From contig NC_045439.1 in NCBI RefSeq assembly GCF_002776525.5, positions 160,983,485-161,047,484 of the forward strand: a stretch of DNA of 64,000 nucleotides, in the 5' to 3' direction. Below the pieces are notes generated by a model that worked only from the letters and a program-made list of their open reading frames with translations, ran no database searches and was not told where the DNA came from. Below, one piece after another: positions 27,139 to 38,820 of this stretch. The translations under genes were made by a program, and so were the position numbers. Each line of letters starts with the position of its first letter. Positions within the stretch are counted from its first letter, which is position 1. The DNA comes from Piliocolobus tephrosceles. Its lineage: Eukaryota; Chordata; Mammalia; Primates; Cercopithecidae.

Positions 27139-27868
27139 AAGTGTCTTCTGGGAATAAACGGAGAGAAATCCAGAAAAGAAGCTGTCCCAAGGTCCCTTGG
27201 AAGCTCCTAGATTTGCAACCCAGACCTTTGGGGCAGGCCCCATTTAGAAGGCTCAAGTGGTGGAGAAAACTCCCTTTTCCCAGCTCACCTCACACCCAAA
27301 CAGACCAGACTGCCGGGTGGGACCTCATGGAAGTCTGCCAGAGACACTGCGCCATGTGAAAAGAGAGCCCCTTTAGCAGAAATATCTGTATGTGACTTGG
27401 AAGAAAGTCAAAGACAAGTAATTTGATGTGCACAGGACAAATGATAGAATAAGCCAAAGCCTGCTCACCTGCCTCAGGGGTTTATGCAGACTGAGGAGAA
27501 TGAGAACATACTATTTGTGAAGGTGAGGGGCAGGAGAGCAAGGGGAGGTGCGGTTGGGAGAAGGTGGATTTGCTGTAAGGGCCTTAGCTCAGAAGATAAG
27601 CGGAGCCCTGGCTACTGCTTTCTCGACCACTTTCTTGCATTGACCGCTCTTTTCTCATTTAGTGCATTTAGCTGGTTTTATTCTCTCTCTCTCTCCCTCT
27701 GTCTCTCTTTCTCTCTGTCTTTTTTGCTTGTTCATGTTTATTGTAGCAGACTATTTGCTGTCAGATGGCCACAATTAAAATAGGCTGTGTCTTTACATCG
27801 TACATGCAAGCAGGCACACCACCACCACTTGCCACATGACATGCGAAGGCTGCTAAGTGATGCCCACT
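27139..27868. other. Unassigned; (TC)n tract at 27680-27720
   Basis: No gene or interspersed repeat recognised. The 41-bp CT-rich microsatellite at 27680-27720 is clear ('ttctctctctctctccctct'). Confidence 0.6.
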
Positions 27869-27965
27869 GACAGGGTCTGTCTGCATAAGAGGCATTATTT
27901 GAGATGCCTGTAAGGCACATCCATAAGTCATAGAAAATTTATCCCTATCACAGAAAGAGGCCATC
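27869..27965. repeat. Local direct duplication, copy A
   Basis: 97 bp from 'gacagggtctgtctgcataa' to 'cacagaaagaggccatc'. It recurs at 28363-28461 in the same orientation with about nine-tenths identity by eye. Confidence 0.9.
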
Positions 27966-28362
27966 AGCCGCAGGCTGAGTTGGGGGCAGGTGCAGGCACC
28001 CTTCACCTTTCTTATGTTTCCCAGGCCATATGCTATCAAAGCACGATGACGGGAATAAAATTTCACTATCTGGGGAAAATAAATGTTCTTAATTGTCCTC
28101 ACATTAAATAGGCATTCTGCTAATTTTAAAGAAGTTTAATTTAAAAAAAAAAAAAACCACGTCTGTCCAAAGTGGACATGTTCGTCCATTCCAGGTGCAC
28201 AGGTTTATGGCTCAGTAGGATCAGGAGGCAGGCAGTGATCTGTCCACAAATGGGTGGAAGGCTGGGCAGCTCTCATCAGACTTACTGACCAGGAGTCTTT
28301 CCCATGGTGAAGAGGTCAGGTAAATGAGGTGAAATATGAGTGTGTCCTTCGGGAGACAGAGG

Positions 28363-28461
28363 GACAGGGTCTGTCTGCATAAGAGGGCATTATTTGAGAT
28401 GCTTAGAAGGCACATCCATAAGTCAGAGAAAAAATAATCCCTATCACAGAAAGAGGCCATC
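28363..28461. repeat. Local direct duplication, copy B
   Basis: 99-bp partner of 27869-27965, starting 494 bp further on. Followed at once by a 14-bp tandem duplication 'ctgggttactagat' (28461-28474 and 28475-28488). Confidence 0.9.
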
Positions 28462-28488
28462 TGGGTTACTAGATCTGGGTTACTAGAT

Positions 28489-29955
28489 GTCGTTATACAT
28501 GTGAGCTCCCTTGCACACTTGCCCTGTTCTGACCACCTACTCAGCGGGTAGCCTCTCACTTCACCTCCTCTGGGATTGGGCCCGAGACGGTCCTGACCAC
28601 AGTGCAGCTGTGACTTTACTGCACATCGTGAAATGGGCAGCCTTCTGAGCGGGAGTAAGCTCAGGCCACTCAGGCCTCTCAGGACGCTGTCAGGCGCAGG
28701 TTGCTGGGCCTGGGGGAATGACGGTATTCCCTGGTCGGCACCACTGTGCGAGCACCTATTCAGCAACGCAGATTTATTTTGTTTCTTTATGCATTTTTTT
28801 TTTTTTTTAAAGAATGCCTCTGTTGATTTCCACACCTCCAGAAAGACTGAGCTGTGGAGCAGAGAGTGAGGGAGGTTCCACGTGGCTGTCCACACACTCC
28901 TTATTAACATGCGGCCTGTCAGGGTCCCAGCAGGACAAGAGCCAAACCCAATGATCTCAGGATCCTTCAGCAGAGCAACGGAGCAGCTGGAGAGCTCGGC
29001 ACTTCCTGCCTGTCTGAGATGAACCATTATAACCTGATGGTTTTCAGCCTTACACTGAACATCACCTCCCCCATCCACGCCAGTCTGTTGAGTTACTCCC
29101 CGTAGAGGAACGCCCAAAGCGGAGGCTTCCCAAGGAGCCGGCATCTGCTGCTGCCCTAGCCCTGCGGGAAGTTTGTCTCTGGCCTCAGATGGCCCTTGAG
29201 AAACAACGTTGCGATTCCTCCCTCCCCTCCACCATCTCTTATGCTTGTGCCACACGCTGGCAGCTCAAAATCCCCACGTCTTCCAATCCAGGCTTGTTCT
29301 CCAATTACAAAACGTCTCTGCCTCTGTCCAGGCCTGCTTCTTCCACACACCCGCAGGCCTGGGCGTCTGATCAGGGTAGCTCGCTTGTGAAAATATGCTG
29401 AGACTCAGCAAGTTAGTATTGGTAAGTTCTTGACAAAGACACTGGCTAACTTGAAGAGGCATCCTGTGTAATTCACAGATTCGGCATTTCAACAATATGG
29501 CACAATTTGTCTCTGGTGCCTTTTTAGGGAGAGCCAACCAGGTGTGTGGGGTGGGTGAGGACAGAGTGCCCGTCTGGGTGAGCAGTGAGCGGATGCCGGG
29601 AGTGATACAGAAGCTCGTTTCTGTCCCTTAGTTTTATGCGCAGCGAGTGACAGGTGCAAAGATACTTTGGAGTTGTGCTGCGTGGACCTTCCCAGCAGCC
29701 GCAGCCGTCCTTTGTGGCCAGCTTTCTGCACATTCGGAACTACTAACGGATCCCACAAGGACACTTTCCAGCTCATCCAACTTTGTCATTTATAAAGGTG
29801 GGAAGCATTATTGAAAAGAGCTCTAACCGCTTCAGAACACCCCTCAAAAGAGCATTAAGATAAAATTCACCGTTCCCTACTGACAACTGGCAAGCACAAC
29901 TGACTTCAACAATAGAACATTCCATGGTGATGAAAGTGTTCTGCATCCGCTCTGT
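28489..29955. other. No recognised gene; holds most of a 344-codon antisense open frame
   Basis: The minus-strand frame 28221-29255 is the longest non-satellite open frame in the window. It crosses duplication copy B and a T15 run (28794-28808, read as lysines). It shows no domain, signal or coiled coil and has no neighbour that argues for translation. I regard it as a chance frame in moderately GC-rich DNA. Confidence 0.5.
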
Positions 29956-30112
29956 CCGACACGGCAGCCACTGGTTACATGTGACTACTGAGCACTTGAA
30001 ATGTGGCTCGTCCAACTGGGGATCTGGATTTTTAATTTCGTTTCATTTGAATTGATTTGAATTTAAGTGGCCACATGTGGCTAGTGGCTGTCATATTGTA
30101 CACAGAGCAAGG
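29956..30112. mobile_element. Small hAT-type (MER-like) DNA transposon
   Basis: Ends form ~40-bp imperfect inverted repeats. The left 'ctctgtccgacacggcagcc' with 'tgagcacttgaaatgtggct' is mirrored by the right 'gccacatgtggctagtggct' ending 'gtacacagag'. The AT-rich centre lacks a transposase, so it is a MITE-like element. I recognise the family wording but am unsure of its exact name. Confidence 0.65.
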
Positions 30113-30192
30113 GCATTGTGGCTTGGTTTATGGCAATAAAATCTATGGTAATAGTTGCAAAATTGAATGTAATCACTTAAGAATCATCCTCA

Positions 30193-30295
30193 GGCCAGGC
30201 GTGGTGGCTCATACCTACAATCTCAGCTACTCAGGAGGCTGAGGTGGGAGGATCACTTGAGCCCAGGAGGTTGAGGCTGCAGTGAGCCATGATCT
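30193..30295 (+). mobile_element. Free left Alu monomer (FLAM)-like, 3' truncated
   Basis: The head 'ggccaggcgtggtggctcat' runs directly into 'atctcagctactcaggaggc' without the 'cactttgggaggccgaggc' segment of dimeric Alus. That is the layout of 7SL-derived monomers. It ends at 'gtgagccatgatct' with no A tail. Confidence 0.75.
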
Positions 30296-30844
30296 CTCCA
30301 AGCTTCTGTATATTTGGGATGTTCTGTTATTTCAAATCAAAGAAAGAATGTAATAGGATTTGGTAATTTTTGCCATTTTAATCAAATGCTTTTCACTTTG
30401 TGCCTGTATTTGGATAAGTAAAGATTATAGCCGTAAGTTTTATTTTAAGCTAGCGTAACTTCTGATAGACATATAAGGAAACTGTCATTTCTATACATGA
30501 GGTTAGTGAAACACCGTTGTGTTCCTTACATTTATTTGAGAAGGTTTTGATTGCCAAAATAAAGAAAAGGAAAAACTCTCAGAAAATATGAAGTTTGGAA
30601 TACTTCAAAAATAGAAACTGGGGAAGAGGAAAAAAAATATCCGATCACAATTACTTCTAGCGACATGAAAGTTAAGAATGCAAATCCACAAATCGCTAAA
30701 AATGTTTTATTCAATCAGTCCGGTAGTGAAACTTGTATTTCCCTAGCAAGAAAGTAGCGCATATTTTTTCCTTCTGAGGCAAATCAGGCACATACTGAAC
30801 ATGTGAACAAAACCACAATTTACATCATTCTGCAAAATGAAATA
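30296..30844. other. No recognised feature
   Basis: AT-rich DNA with nothing assignable. Confidence 0.4.
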
Positions 30845-31040
30845 ATACCAACAGTGAACATTTATCGATGATTTGCTATGGGTCAGGTACTGTTCTTTGC
30901 AATGTACCTGTATTAACTCCTTTTATCCTCATAAGAACACCATGATGTGGCTCACTATTATTCCTTTCATAGTTAGATAAACTGAGGAAAAGTTTGGTAA
31001 ATTTCCTAAGGTTATATATAGAGAGCTTGTGAAGAAAGAG
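30845..31040 (-). repeat. MIR
   Basis: Antisense MIR: 'gatttgctatgggtcaggta', 'ttttatcctcataagaacac', and 'agataaactgaggaaaagtt' at the expected spacing. Confidence 0.8.
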
Positions 31041-31344
31041 ATCTCCAATTTAGTAACTTCCTTCACAGGTGCTAGCATGCATATTTAGCCCCTACTGTCT
31101 GACTGTGATTGTACTAAGCCAGGAGAATATGAAACTGCAGAAAACATTTTCCCCACACTGCTGTCTACTCAGAGACAGATAAGCACACCAAAAGATACTG
31201 TAATTGAAGTGTAATTCGAGTGTTTGCCATTACTTCTCCTATTCCCATACTCATGAGCTTTCCCATCTTTCAGCAATCTGGTTCATTTCCTTATTGACCT
31301 GGCAACCAACACTGCCAGTTGATAAGGCCGGGGGGGTGGATACA

Positions 31345-31465
31345 CATTAGGACATGTGGTCTGCAAGTCAGTGTCATCAGCATCATCTTAGAACTTGTTA
31401 AACAATGTGAATCCCCATGCTCCAACTCAGAGATGTCGATTGAGAATGGGCCATGGCGGGGTAAG
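31345..31465 (+). repeat. MER5A-like hAT fragment
   Basis: Matches the MER5A order: 'tggtctgcaagtcagtgtca', 'tcagcatcatcttagaactt', 'gttaaacaatgtgaatcccc', then 'gagatgtcgattgagaatgg'. Confidence 0.6.
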
Positions 31466-31479
31466 GGGAGGGAGTTGGA

Positions 31480-34400
31480 GTCTGGCTTCTTCCACTTAGC
31501 AAAATGCATGTAAGATTCACCCATGTGCTGGAGCACAACGGTCCACCCTTAGGTAATTGCTGAGTAATATTCCATTGTATGGATGTGCCAGAGTTTATCC
31601 GTTACAGGTTAAAGAGCATCTTGCTTACTTGCAGTTTGGGGTGCTTATAAAAAAAGCTGCTAGAAACATTCATGTACAGGTTTTGTGTGAGTATAGCTTT
31701 TCAATTTACTTTGGTGTATACCTAGGAATGGGGTTGCTTGGTTATTATGGTGTGTGTTTAGTTGTATAACAAGCTGTTTTTCCAAAGTGGTGGTGTAATT
31801 TTGCATTTCCACCAGTAATGAATGAGATTTCTGGTGCTCTTCATCGTGGCAAGGATTTGGTATTGTCCTTGTTTGTTGGTTTTGCCATCTTAATAGTGGT
31901 GTAGTGGCAAGTCACTGTGGTCTTGACCAATGTTGCCAATGCCGTTAGACAGTCATCTTTCGTATGCTTATTTGTGACCCTTATATTTTATTTGGTGAAG
32001 TGTATGGTTGAATATTTTGCCCAATTTTTAAAATTGTATATTCTCTTATTATTGAATGTTGAGTTTTTGTGCATTCTAGACACAAGTCCTTTACCACGTA
32101 CGTGACTTTTAAAATATATTCTCTGAGTTTGTCTTTTCATTTTTAAATTTTTTTGACAATCTCTTTTTCAGAGTGAAGATTCTAATCTTTTCTTTTTTCT
32201 TTTCTTTTCTTTCTGAGACAGAATCTCACTCTCTCCCCCAGGCTGGCGTGCAGTGGTGCGATCTCAGCTCACTTAAGCTCCGCCTCCCGGGGTCACGCCA
32301 TTCTCCTGCCTCAGCCTCCCGAGTAGCTGGGACTACAGGTGCCCGCCACCACGCCAGCTAATTTTTTGTATTTTCAGTAGAGACAGTGTTTCACCATGTT
32401 AGCCAGGATGGTCTCGATCTCCTGACCTCAAGATCCGCCTGCCTTGGCCTCCCAAAGTGCTGGGATTACAGGCGTGAGCCACCGTGCCCAGTCAAGATTC
32501 TAATCCTGATGAAGGCCAACTTTTCGGCTTTTTTCTTTTATAAATCACACTTTTGTATTTGTATCCAATTTTCTCTTATGTTTTCTTATAGATGTTTTAG
32601 AATTTAAAATGGTATCATTTAAAATGTTACAGATTATTTCAAATGTCAAATTTAATTTTACATTGAAAGTTATATATTTTGCAAGTATAGTTTAAAATTT
32701 GTATTATATTTATATTTGAAATTTAATAATGTAAAATGTATATTGATAATGTGACATGTTTAAGTTGTGAGATAGGTGCTATTTCCCTTCTTTGCATTCA
32801 CATCTGCAATTGTTTCAGCACCATTTATTGACAAGATGGTCCTTTCTCCACAGCATTGCCTTGGCACCTTTGTCGAAAATCAGCAGACTCTATTTGTGTG
32901 GTTCTATTTCTAGACTGTGTTCCATTGATCTGTGTTTATCATTCTTCCTAAACCCTGTGGGTAATCTGAATCCTCCCACTTTGTTCCTCCTGTTCAGATT
33001 TTTTGGGCTATTCTAATTTCTTTGACTTTCCATATACATTTTAACATTCGCTTGCCAATATCTGAAAAAAGCTTACTGAGATTTTATGACTGTGATGAAT
33101 CTATCAGTCAAGTAGGAAAGAATTAGCATCTTAACAACACTGAGTTTCATGATTCATAAATATGGTATATCTGTTCATTTAAAACATACAAACAATTTCT
33201 TTCAGTGTTCTGCAATTTCCAGCCTACGGATCCTGCACAGGTTCTGTTTGGGTTCTACCTAGGTAGTTGTGGTGTGGTTAGAAATGGTTTTGTTGTTAGC
33301 GTTTCAAATCTCAGTTGTTCATTGCTGATAAGTAGGAATACAAATGAGTTGTACATTCACCTTTTGTCCTGTAAACTTGCTACACTAATTTATTAGTTCT
33401 AGTAGCTTTTGCTTAGATTCTTGTGAATCTCCCACTTACAATCATGCTGCCTGTGAATATGGCTATTTTATTTCTTTTTCTTCCTGCCTTCCTTCCTTTT
33501 TCTTTCTTGGCTTGGGCTTTCAGGACAACATTGTTCCTGATTCTGAGGAGCGGGGAATGATATCATGTCTTTTACTATTAAGCATGATGTTAGATGAAGG
33601 TATTCTGGTGGATGAGCTTTATTGAGTTAAGCGAGTTTTGTTTAATTTTATTTGCTTAGAGGTGTGATCATGAATGGGTATTGAATTTTTGAATCCTTTT
33701 TCTCCATTAATTAAGGATGATCATATGCTTTTTTCTAATTACTTGGTTAACATAGTGAATTATATTGATTGCATTTAACATATGGAACCAGTCTTGCATT
33801 TTGGCATAAGCCATAATTACTAGTGACATATTATCATTTTTATATATTTCTGTATTTGATTTGCTGCTTTTCTGTTGAAAATTTTTGCATGTATGTTCGT
33901 GAGGGATATTGGTCTGTAGTTTTTTCTTCTTGTGACTTTCCCTGTCTGATCTCGGTATTATTATAAAACTAGCCTTCTAGAACAGGTTGGGAAATGTTTT
34001 CTACTTTCTGGGAAAATATTGTGTGGAATTCATGTCATTTCTTTCTGAAAATTTTGGAAGAGTTTACTTGCAAAACAATACAAACTTTCAGTTTTCTTTT
34101 TCTTTTTATTATGGGGGGGAAGCATTTTTAACTGCAAACTCGTTTTTAAGAAACTAGCGATAGCACACTATTCATATAGTCTTTTTAAGTAAATTTTGAT
34201 AGATTTTTGTCTTTTAAGGAATTAGTCCATTTGATCTGTTTTCTTGAATTTATGGCCATAGAGTTGTTAGTAATATTACTCATTATCCTTAACAATGTCT
34301 GTAGGGTCAGTATTGATGCCCCTTTTTATCATTTCTCATGTTGGTAGTCTTGTGTTTTCTCTTTTTTTCTCTATCAGTCTATCTAGAGGTTTATCAATAT

Positions 34401-34945
34401 TTAAAAATCTTTTCAAAGAACCAGCTTTTCTTTTCATCAGTTTTCTGCATTTTCTGTTTTCTCCATCACTGGTTTCTGCTCTCACATTTATAATTTACTT
34501 CCTTCTACTTTCTTTGGGTTTCATTTGCTTTCTTTTCCTTCCAGTTTCTTAAGATAGATATTTAGATAACCGATTTCAGACCTTTGTTATTTTCTATTGT
34601 ATCCACTTAACACTGTAAATTTCCTCCTAAGCTATGCTTTAGGTATCTCCCCCAAATGTTGACATGTTGTCTTTCCATTCCCTTTGCCTTCATTCTTTTT
34701 AAAATTTCCCTTGAGACTTCTTCTTTGACCTTTCAGTATTTAGAAGTGTGTTATTTAAATATCTGAGGAGGAGTTTTCAGATACTCTTCTAGATTGATTC
34801 TCTTATGGTCCGAGATGTATTTTGTATGGTGTCGATTCTTTTTGCTTTCTCGAGGTTTGGTTTTCTGCAGTCTGTGTGTGGAGCATCCTATAAATATTAG
34901 TTAGGTCCAGTTGGTTGAAAATGTTTATATAACCATGAAGAAGGG
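31480..34945 (-). mobile_element. Old L1 (L1M type), antisense, 3'UTR plus ORF2 part
   Basis: Long antisense L1. From the left: 3'UTR wording ('gagtaatattccattgtatg', 'ccaaagtggtggtgtaattt'), then reverse ORF2 blocks ('gatctgtgtttatcattctt', 'gtcttgtgttttctcttttt', 'cgagatgtattttgtatggt'). It contains many stops and indels and cannot encode a working protein. Interrupted by the Alu at 32188-32493. The left end is 3', so the element is 5'-truncated near 34945. Confidence 0.85.
32188..32493 (-). mobile_element. AluY-type insertion in L1, exact target-site duplication
   Basis: Antisense Alu flanked by a perfect 12-bp duplication 'aagattctaatc' at 32176-32187 and 32494-32505. The tail is a TTTTC-type expansion. 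Body features: 'aagctccgcctcccggggtc' and 'agccaggatggtctcgatct'. Confidence 0.97.
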
Positions 34946-35199
34946 CTGCTCTGCAGGCCTCTAAGGAGATTACTTCTGCATCCTATAATTTAGGAGTCGT
35001 CCTTTCCAAGCTGGCCAAGGTGGGGTATGCCAGTTTCCAGGTCTCCTGGTACTCTTTTAGCTTCTTTCTGATCAGGAAGTTTTCATTTCTTCTCACTCAG
35101 TAAGAGAAGTCCAAGGTCTTTCCACAGAAATGGCTGAAGGAGCCAGTATTCTATTATATGCATTAATATGCATTATTTGCTCATTTTAGTTATTTAGTC
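34946..35199. other. No recognised feature
   Basis: Unassigned spacer between the L1 and an L2 fragment. Confidence 0.4.
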
Positions 35200-35297
35200 A
35201 TTGAAAAAATACGTATTAAGTGCCTCCTGTATAGCAGCCTGAGAATACTGTCACGCAGAGAGGACAGCAAGAAGTCCCTGCCCTCCAGGGGCTTATG
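35200..35297 (-). repeat. L2 3'-end fragment, antisense
   Basis: 'attaagtgcctcctgtatag' followed by 'ccctgccctccaggggctta' is the reverse of the L2 3' end. Confidence 0.75.
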
Positions 35298-37255
35298 TTT
35301 TGTAGTTCCGTCTCTTTATCCTAAGCTTATGAGGTCATCAGGTGGAACATCCACAATTAGCCCAACTTCCTGCTCTGTTTTCAGGAACCATGATGCAAAT
35401 CAATGTACGGCATCTGGTTACGATTTTTAAGGGCACTTTGTTTATTAGGCAGGCACTGCTGTGCAGCTCATGTTTGGTTGCCAATATATCGAGTCTTGGC
35501 TTTGGTTGTATCGTAGCCAGATTGTTGGTTTGAAGAGAATATTCCTCTCTGTGATTTATAGTCTCCCTCAAAAACTGCCCGGATCTTGCAACCTACTCAG
35601 CTGTGCTACTGGGCATCCTCTTGGCCCCTCTGCCTCCAGCTCTTCTCCCCACTGCTCTAGCCCACTTGGTCTCGGGGTGATCAACTTCATGTGGATGCAG
35701 CCCAATGGTACCCTGCCCTGCACCCACACTAGTCTCTTTATATCCCCTGTTGTGGGTTTTCCAGTCAACACTTAAGCATAAGCTGCCACGAGACATGCTC
35801 TATGCCCACTTCTGTGCAACCTGGCAAGGCAGGAGCAGGAAAGTGCTACTGGAAGATCCCGTGACCCATGGGAGATGGGGGTCAGTGGGCACATTTCCTC
35901 TTCCTTCTGTCCACTGTTTGGGCCCTCCTGAGAAATGGACGTTCACACAGCCTCTCAGGAGACGGGCACACGAGGTGGAGGGGTCGGGTGCTGATCACAC
36001 CAGCTGGCTGGTTGGATCAAGCTGTCTCCTCACCTGTGTTGCTTCGTTTGGCCTCACTCGCACTCCCTTGGGATCGCCCTTTCTCTATAGGAATCCATAG
36101 CTTTTGCCGCCATCTTTGCATTCTAGGGAACACAAATTCAGACATCACTCTTTCCTCAGCAAATAACTACTTGTCAACAGGAGATAACATCAAAAGAAAA
36201 GCTAGTAAAGAAAGATTAATCAAAACATCTTGATAACAGGCCCAGCATGTAAGGTGTCTGCCCGTCGTCCTCTCCTTTCCATCTCCAAGCCACCTTGTTC
36301 TTATGTAGACCCCACAGGAAGCATCTCATAGGAGCCAAGATACAAGACCCTCACCCTAACTCTCACTCTAACCTTAGGGGAATACAGCCCAAGCATTTGG
36401 CTTTTCTCATCCACAGAACAGAAGTAAAAAACAGCATTTCAAAATGAAATGTATTCAATTAAAGAGAGCCAGCTCTTGTCATTGAAATGTATTCAATTAA
36501 AGAGAGTCAAGTAGATGCAGGTGAAAAGGTAAGGCTGAGGCAGACAGTCAAAGGTGAAAAAGCAGAGCCTGGGTTGAAAAGCAGCTGTGAGAATCACAGC
36601 CTCCTGGGGACGGGTTCCAAACGCAGAAGTGAAATGATATGCAGTCCAAAAAGCATGAAGAAGGTGGGGGAAGAGACGGCAGGACTGAGTACTAGAAAAA
36701 TAGGGTAAAAATAGCACTCAAAGTGGAAAGAAAAGCCGCTTAGAAGCTGCCTGCCTTTTACTCTCAGAGGAAAAACTCATAGAAATATGAAAAAAAAAAA
36801 AAAAAATCCCACCTGTTCTTGAAAGAGACCTTCCATCTCAAAATCGACTTTGAAATGCAACTTTCTATTTAGATTTCACTATGTCATACACCTTGCTTTT
36901 CATTGTTCCCTCTGAAACCCAGCCCTGTGCGTGGCAAATGAGACCTACTGCACACTGCCTAGTAGAATTAGCAGCAAATCTAAGTTTGCTGTTTTTCAGC
37001 CTAGAAAAACATGTGCAGTATTTTTCCTATTGAGCAAGAAATGTCAGCAGGGTAGGAGAGGGCGTTTGTAACTCCTAGCACCACCTCAGAACATCACAGA
37101 ATGTCTTCTAGCTTTTTGTTCATTTCAAAAATTGAATTGAACAAACATTATCTGGAGAGCATGAGTTAGCTGACAGAGATCCCACTAAAGTAACACTGTC
37201 ACACCTGATAGAATGTGTAGGGGAGGCGTGAGTGTGTAACGCTGAGGAGCCCGCT
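35298..37255. other. No recognised gene or repeat
   Basis: Includes a moderately GC-rich part (35580-36110) with open frames of up to 131 codons but no domain. A 24-bp direct repeat occurs at 36445-36468 and 36483-36506, and an A-run near 36789-36806. Confidence 0.45.
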
Positions 37256-37450
37256 TTGCCAGGACTCTGCCAAGAGCCCTTCACATCAGCCCTGAGACGG
37301 ATATGCTGCTGCTAATTTTTTCAAACATGAGGAAATGGACTTTGAGAGATTAAGCCTCTTGCTGAACATCACATGAGGAGTGGAGTGCAGGGATGTGAAG
37401 ATACGGCGTCCCGTGTGTTCTGTGTGGCGTTCAATCGTGTGCTGTGAAAC
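37256..37450 (-). repeat. MIR
   Basis: Antisense MIR: 'agcccttcacatcagccctg', 'acatgaggaaatggactttg', 'gaacatcacatgaggagtgg' in consensus order. Confidence 0.65.
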
Positions 37451-37479
37451 TGGAAATTAGTTTTACCTTATTTACACAC

Positions 37480-37620
37480 AGCTCTGATCCACACAAACCT
37501 GTGTCAGGCAGGTAGAGTTATTCTTCCTTTCCTGATGAGAAACTGGAGTCCCAGGAAACTGAATAGCTTATCCAGACTGACACAGTTAATAACCTTGGAC
37601 ATAAGTCTACCGGACTTCAC
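37480..37620 (-). repeat. MIR, second adjacent copy
   Basis: Antisense MIR: 'ctgatgagaaactggagtcc', 'agactgacacagttaataac', 'cataagtctaccggacttca'. Two same-strand MIRs lie 30 bp apart. Confidence 0.65.
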
Positions 37621-38164
37621 AATATATGAGACCCCTGTTTGTTTGGTTTTATTTTATTTTTAACTACACTGACATCAACATGATTTATGAAGCTTCCAAT
37701 ATGGCACATGGTTCACTGTGGTTGCTTAAACATTGGTGCTCTTTTCTGTTTGATCTTAGACCATTAGGTCATATAATACCACTGCTCTGTCCAGAGTTAG
37801 CGAAGAATGTTGGTCATTTAACAGTGAAGCGCAGTGGATCTGCCGTTCCTTGCAGGTTCATCTCATAGGGTATTCCTAACAAGGCAGACCTCATTCATGG
37901 GGTAACTCACCACATTTTTTTAATGCAGTAAAGAAGTGTCTGCCGATGGTGCTTGGGGATCAGAAAAGCAGCTATAACTTCCTGAGAGTGAGATCTCAGA
38001 AAAGAACAGCCTCAGGAAGCCTGAGAGTCTGTCCATTGGCAAGTGGCTGTCCAGGTCCACGGTACCTGCCAGCTAGCTGTGTTATTTCTGTCATCACCAG
38101 ATTAGACCCTCAGAGCCAGGATTTGTCTGTTTGTGTCACAGAGGGAATCCCAGGGATGATCTAA
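37621..38164. other. No recognised feature
   Basis: Unassigned. Confidence 0.4.
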
Positions 38165-38275
38165 TTTTCTCCCATAATTTTTCAGATGAGAAAATTGAGA
38201 CCCTGAAAGGTAAAATGGCTAGCTAAGTTCACATGATGTTAAGTGGAAAACAGGAAATAGAATTCCCCTTGTTGA
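38165..38275 (-). repeat. MIR fragment
   Basis: 'tttttcagatgagaaaattg', then 'gctagctaagttcacatgat' and 'gtggaaaacaggaaatagaa' follow the antisense MIR core. Confidence 0.65.
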
Positions 38276-38589
38276 GGGTGGAAGCAGGTCCGATATTCCT
38301 TCCCATCTGTAGCCAGCAGTCCAGGGCCTGGGCCACACTCACAACTCAGTAGCAGGGGTGAGTGCCTGCTCTGAGGTCCACGGTGGCCCAAGTGAGGCTA
38401 TCAGTGTGTAGAACAGTGTGGGACTGACCCGTCTCCACATACCGCACTATTACTGTACCCACTCTTGGAGCTGTGCCGCTGCATCCACTCTGAGGAAACT
38501 CAGAAAGAGTAGTTGCACCCACAGCAATTCAGTCCACAGCAGCAGGTCATTTCTCATCTTCCCACAGACAATCAGAATCAGAATTTGAG
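38276..38589. other. No recognised feature
   Basis: Unassigned. Confidence 0.4.
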
Positions 38590-38820
38590 AAACAAACATT
38601 CATACAGCATGCCTTATATTCTAGATAGCAGCTCTGGTACTTCACACATCCAGTATCTTATTTAATCCTCTACCTTATTTAGTTGTTTAATCAGACTACC
38701 CTGTCTGGGTCATCACCTGCGCTCCACAGGGGAGAAACGTGATGTTTTTGCCCTGTTAGGATGTGGATGAACAACCATGGAGACTGGGGTCTGTGTGATT
38801 CCAAAGCCCAGACATCTTGA
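38590..38820 (-). repeat. MIR
   Basis: Antisense MIR: 'gtatcttatttaatcctcta', 'caggggagaaacgtgatgtt', 'tgtgattccaaagcccagac'. Confidence 0.6.

Noticed and set aside
28221..29255. A 344-codon antisense protein gene
   Set aside because: No domain, no transcript signals, includes homopolymer lysines and part of a local duplication; listed only as something to check.
35460..36110. Possible unprocessed exon cluster in the GC-richer block
   Set aside because: Open frames overlap on both strands and no domain or paired splice sites could be identified by eye.
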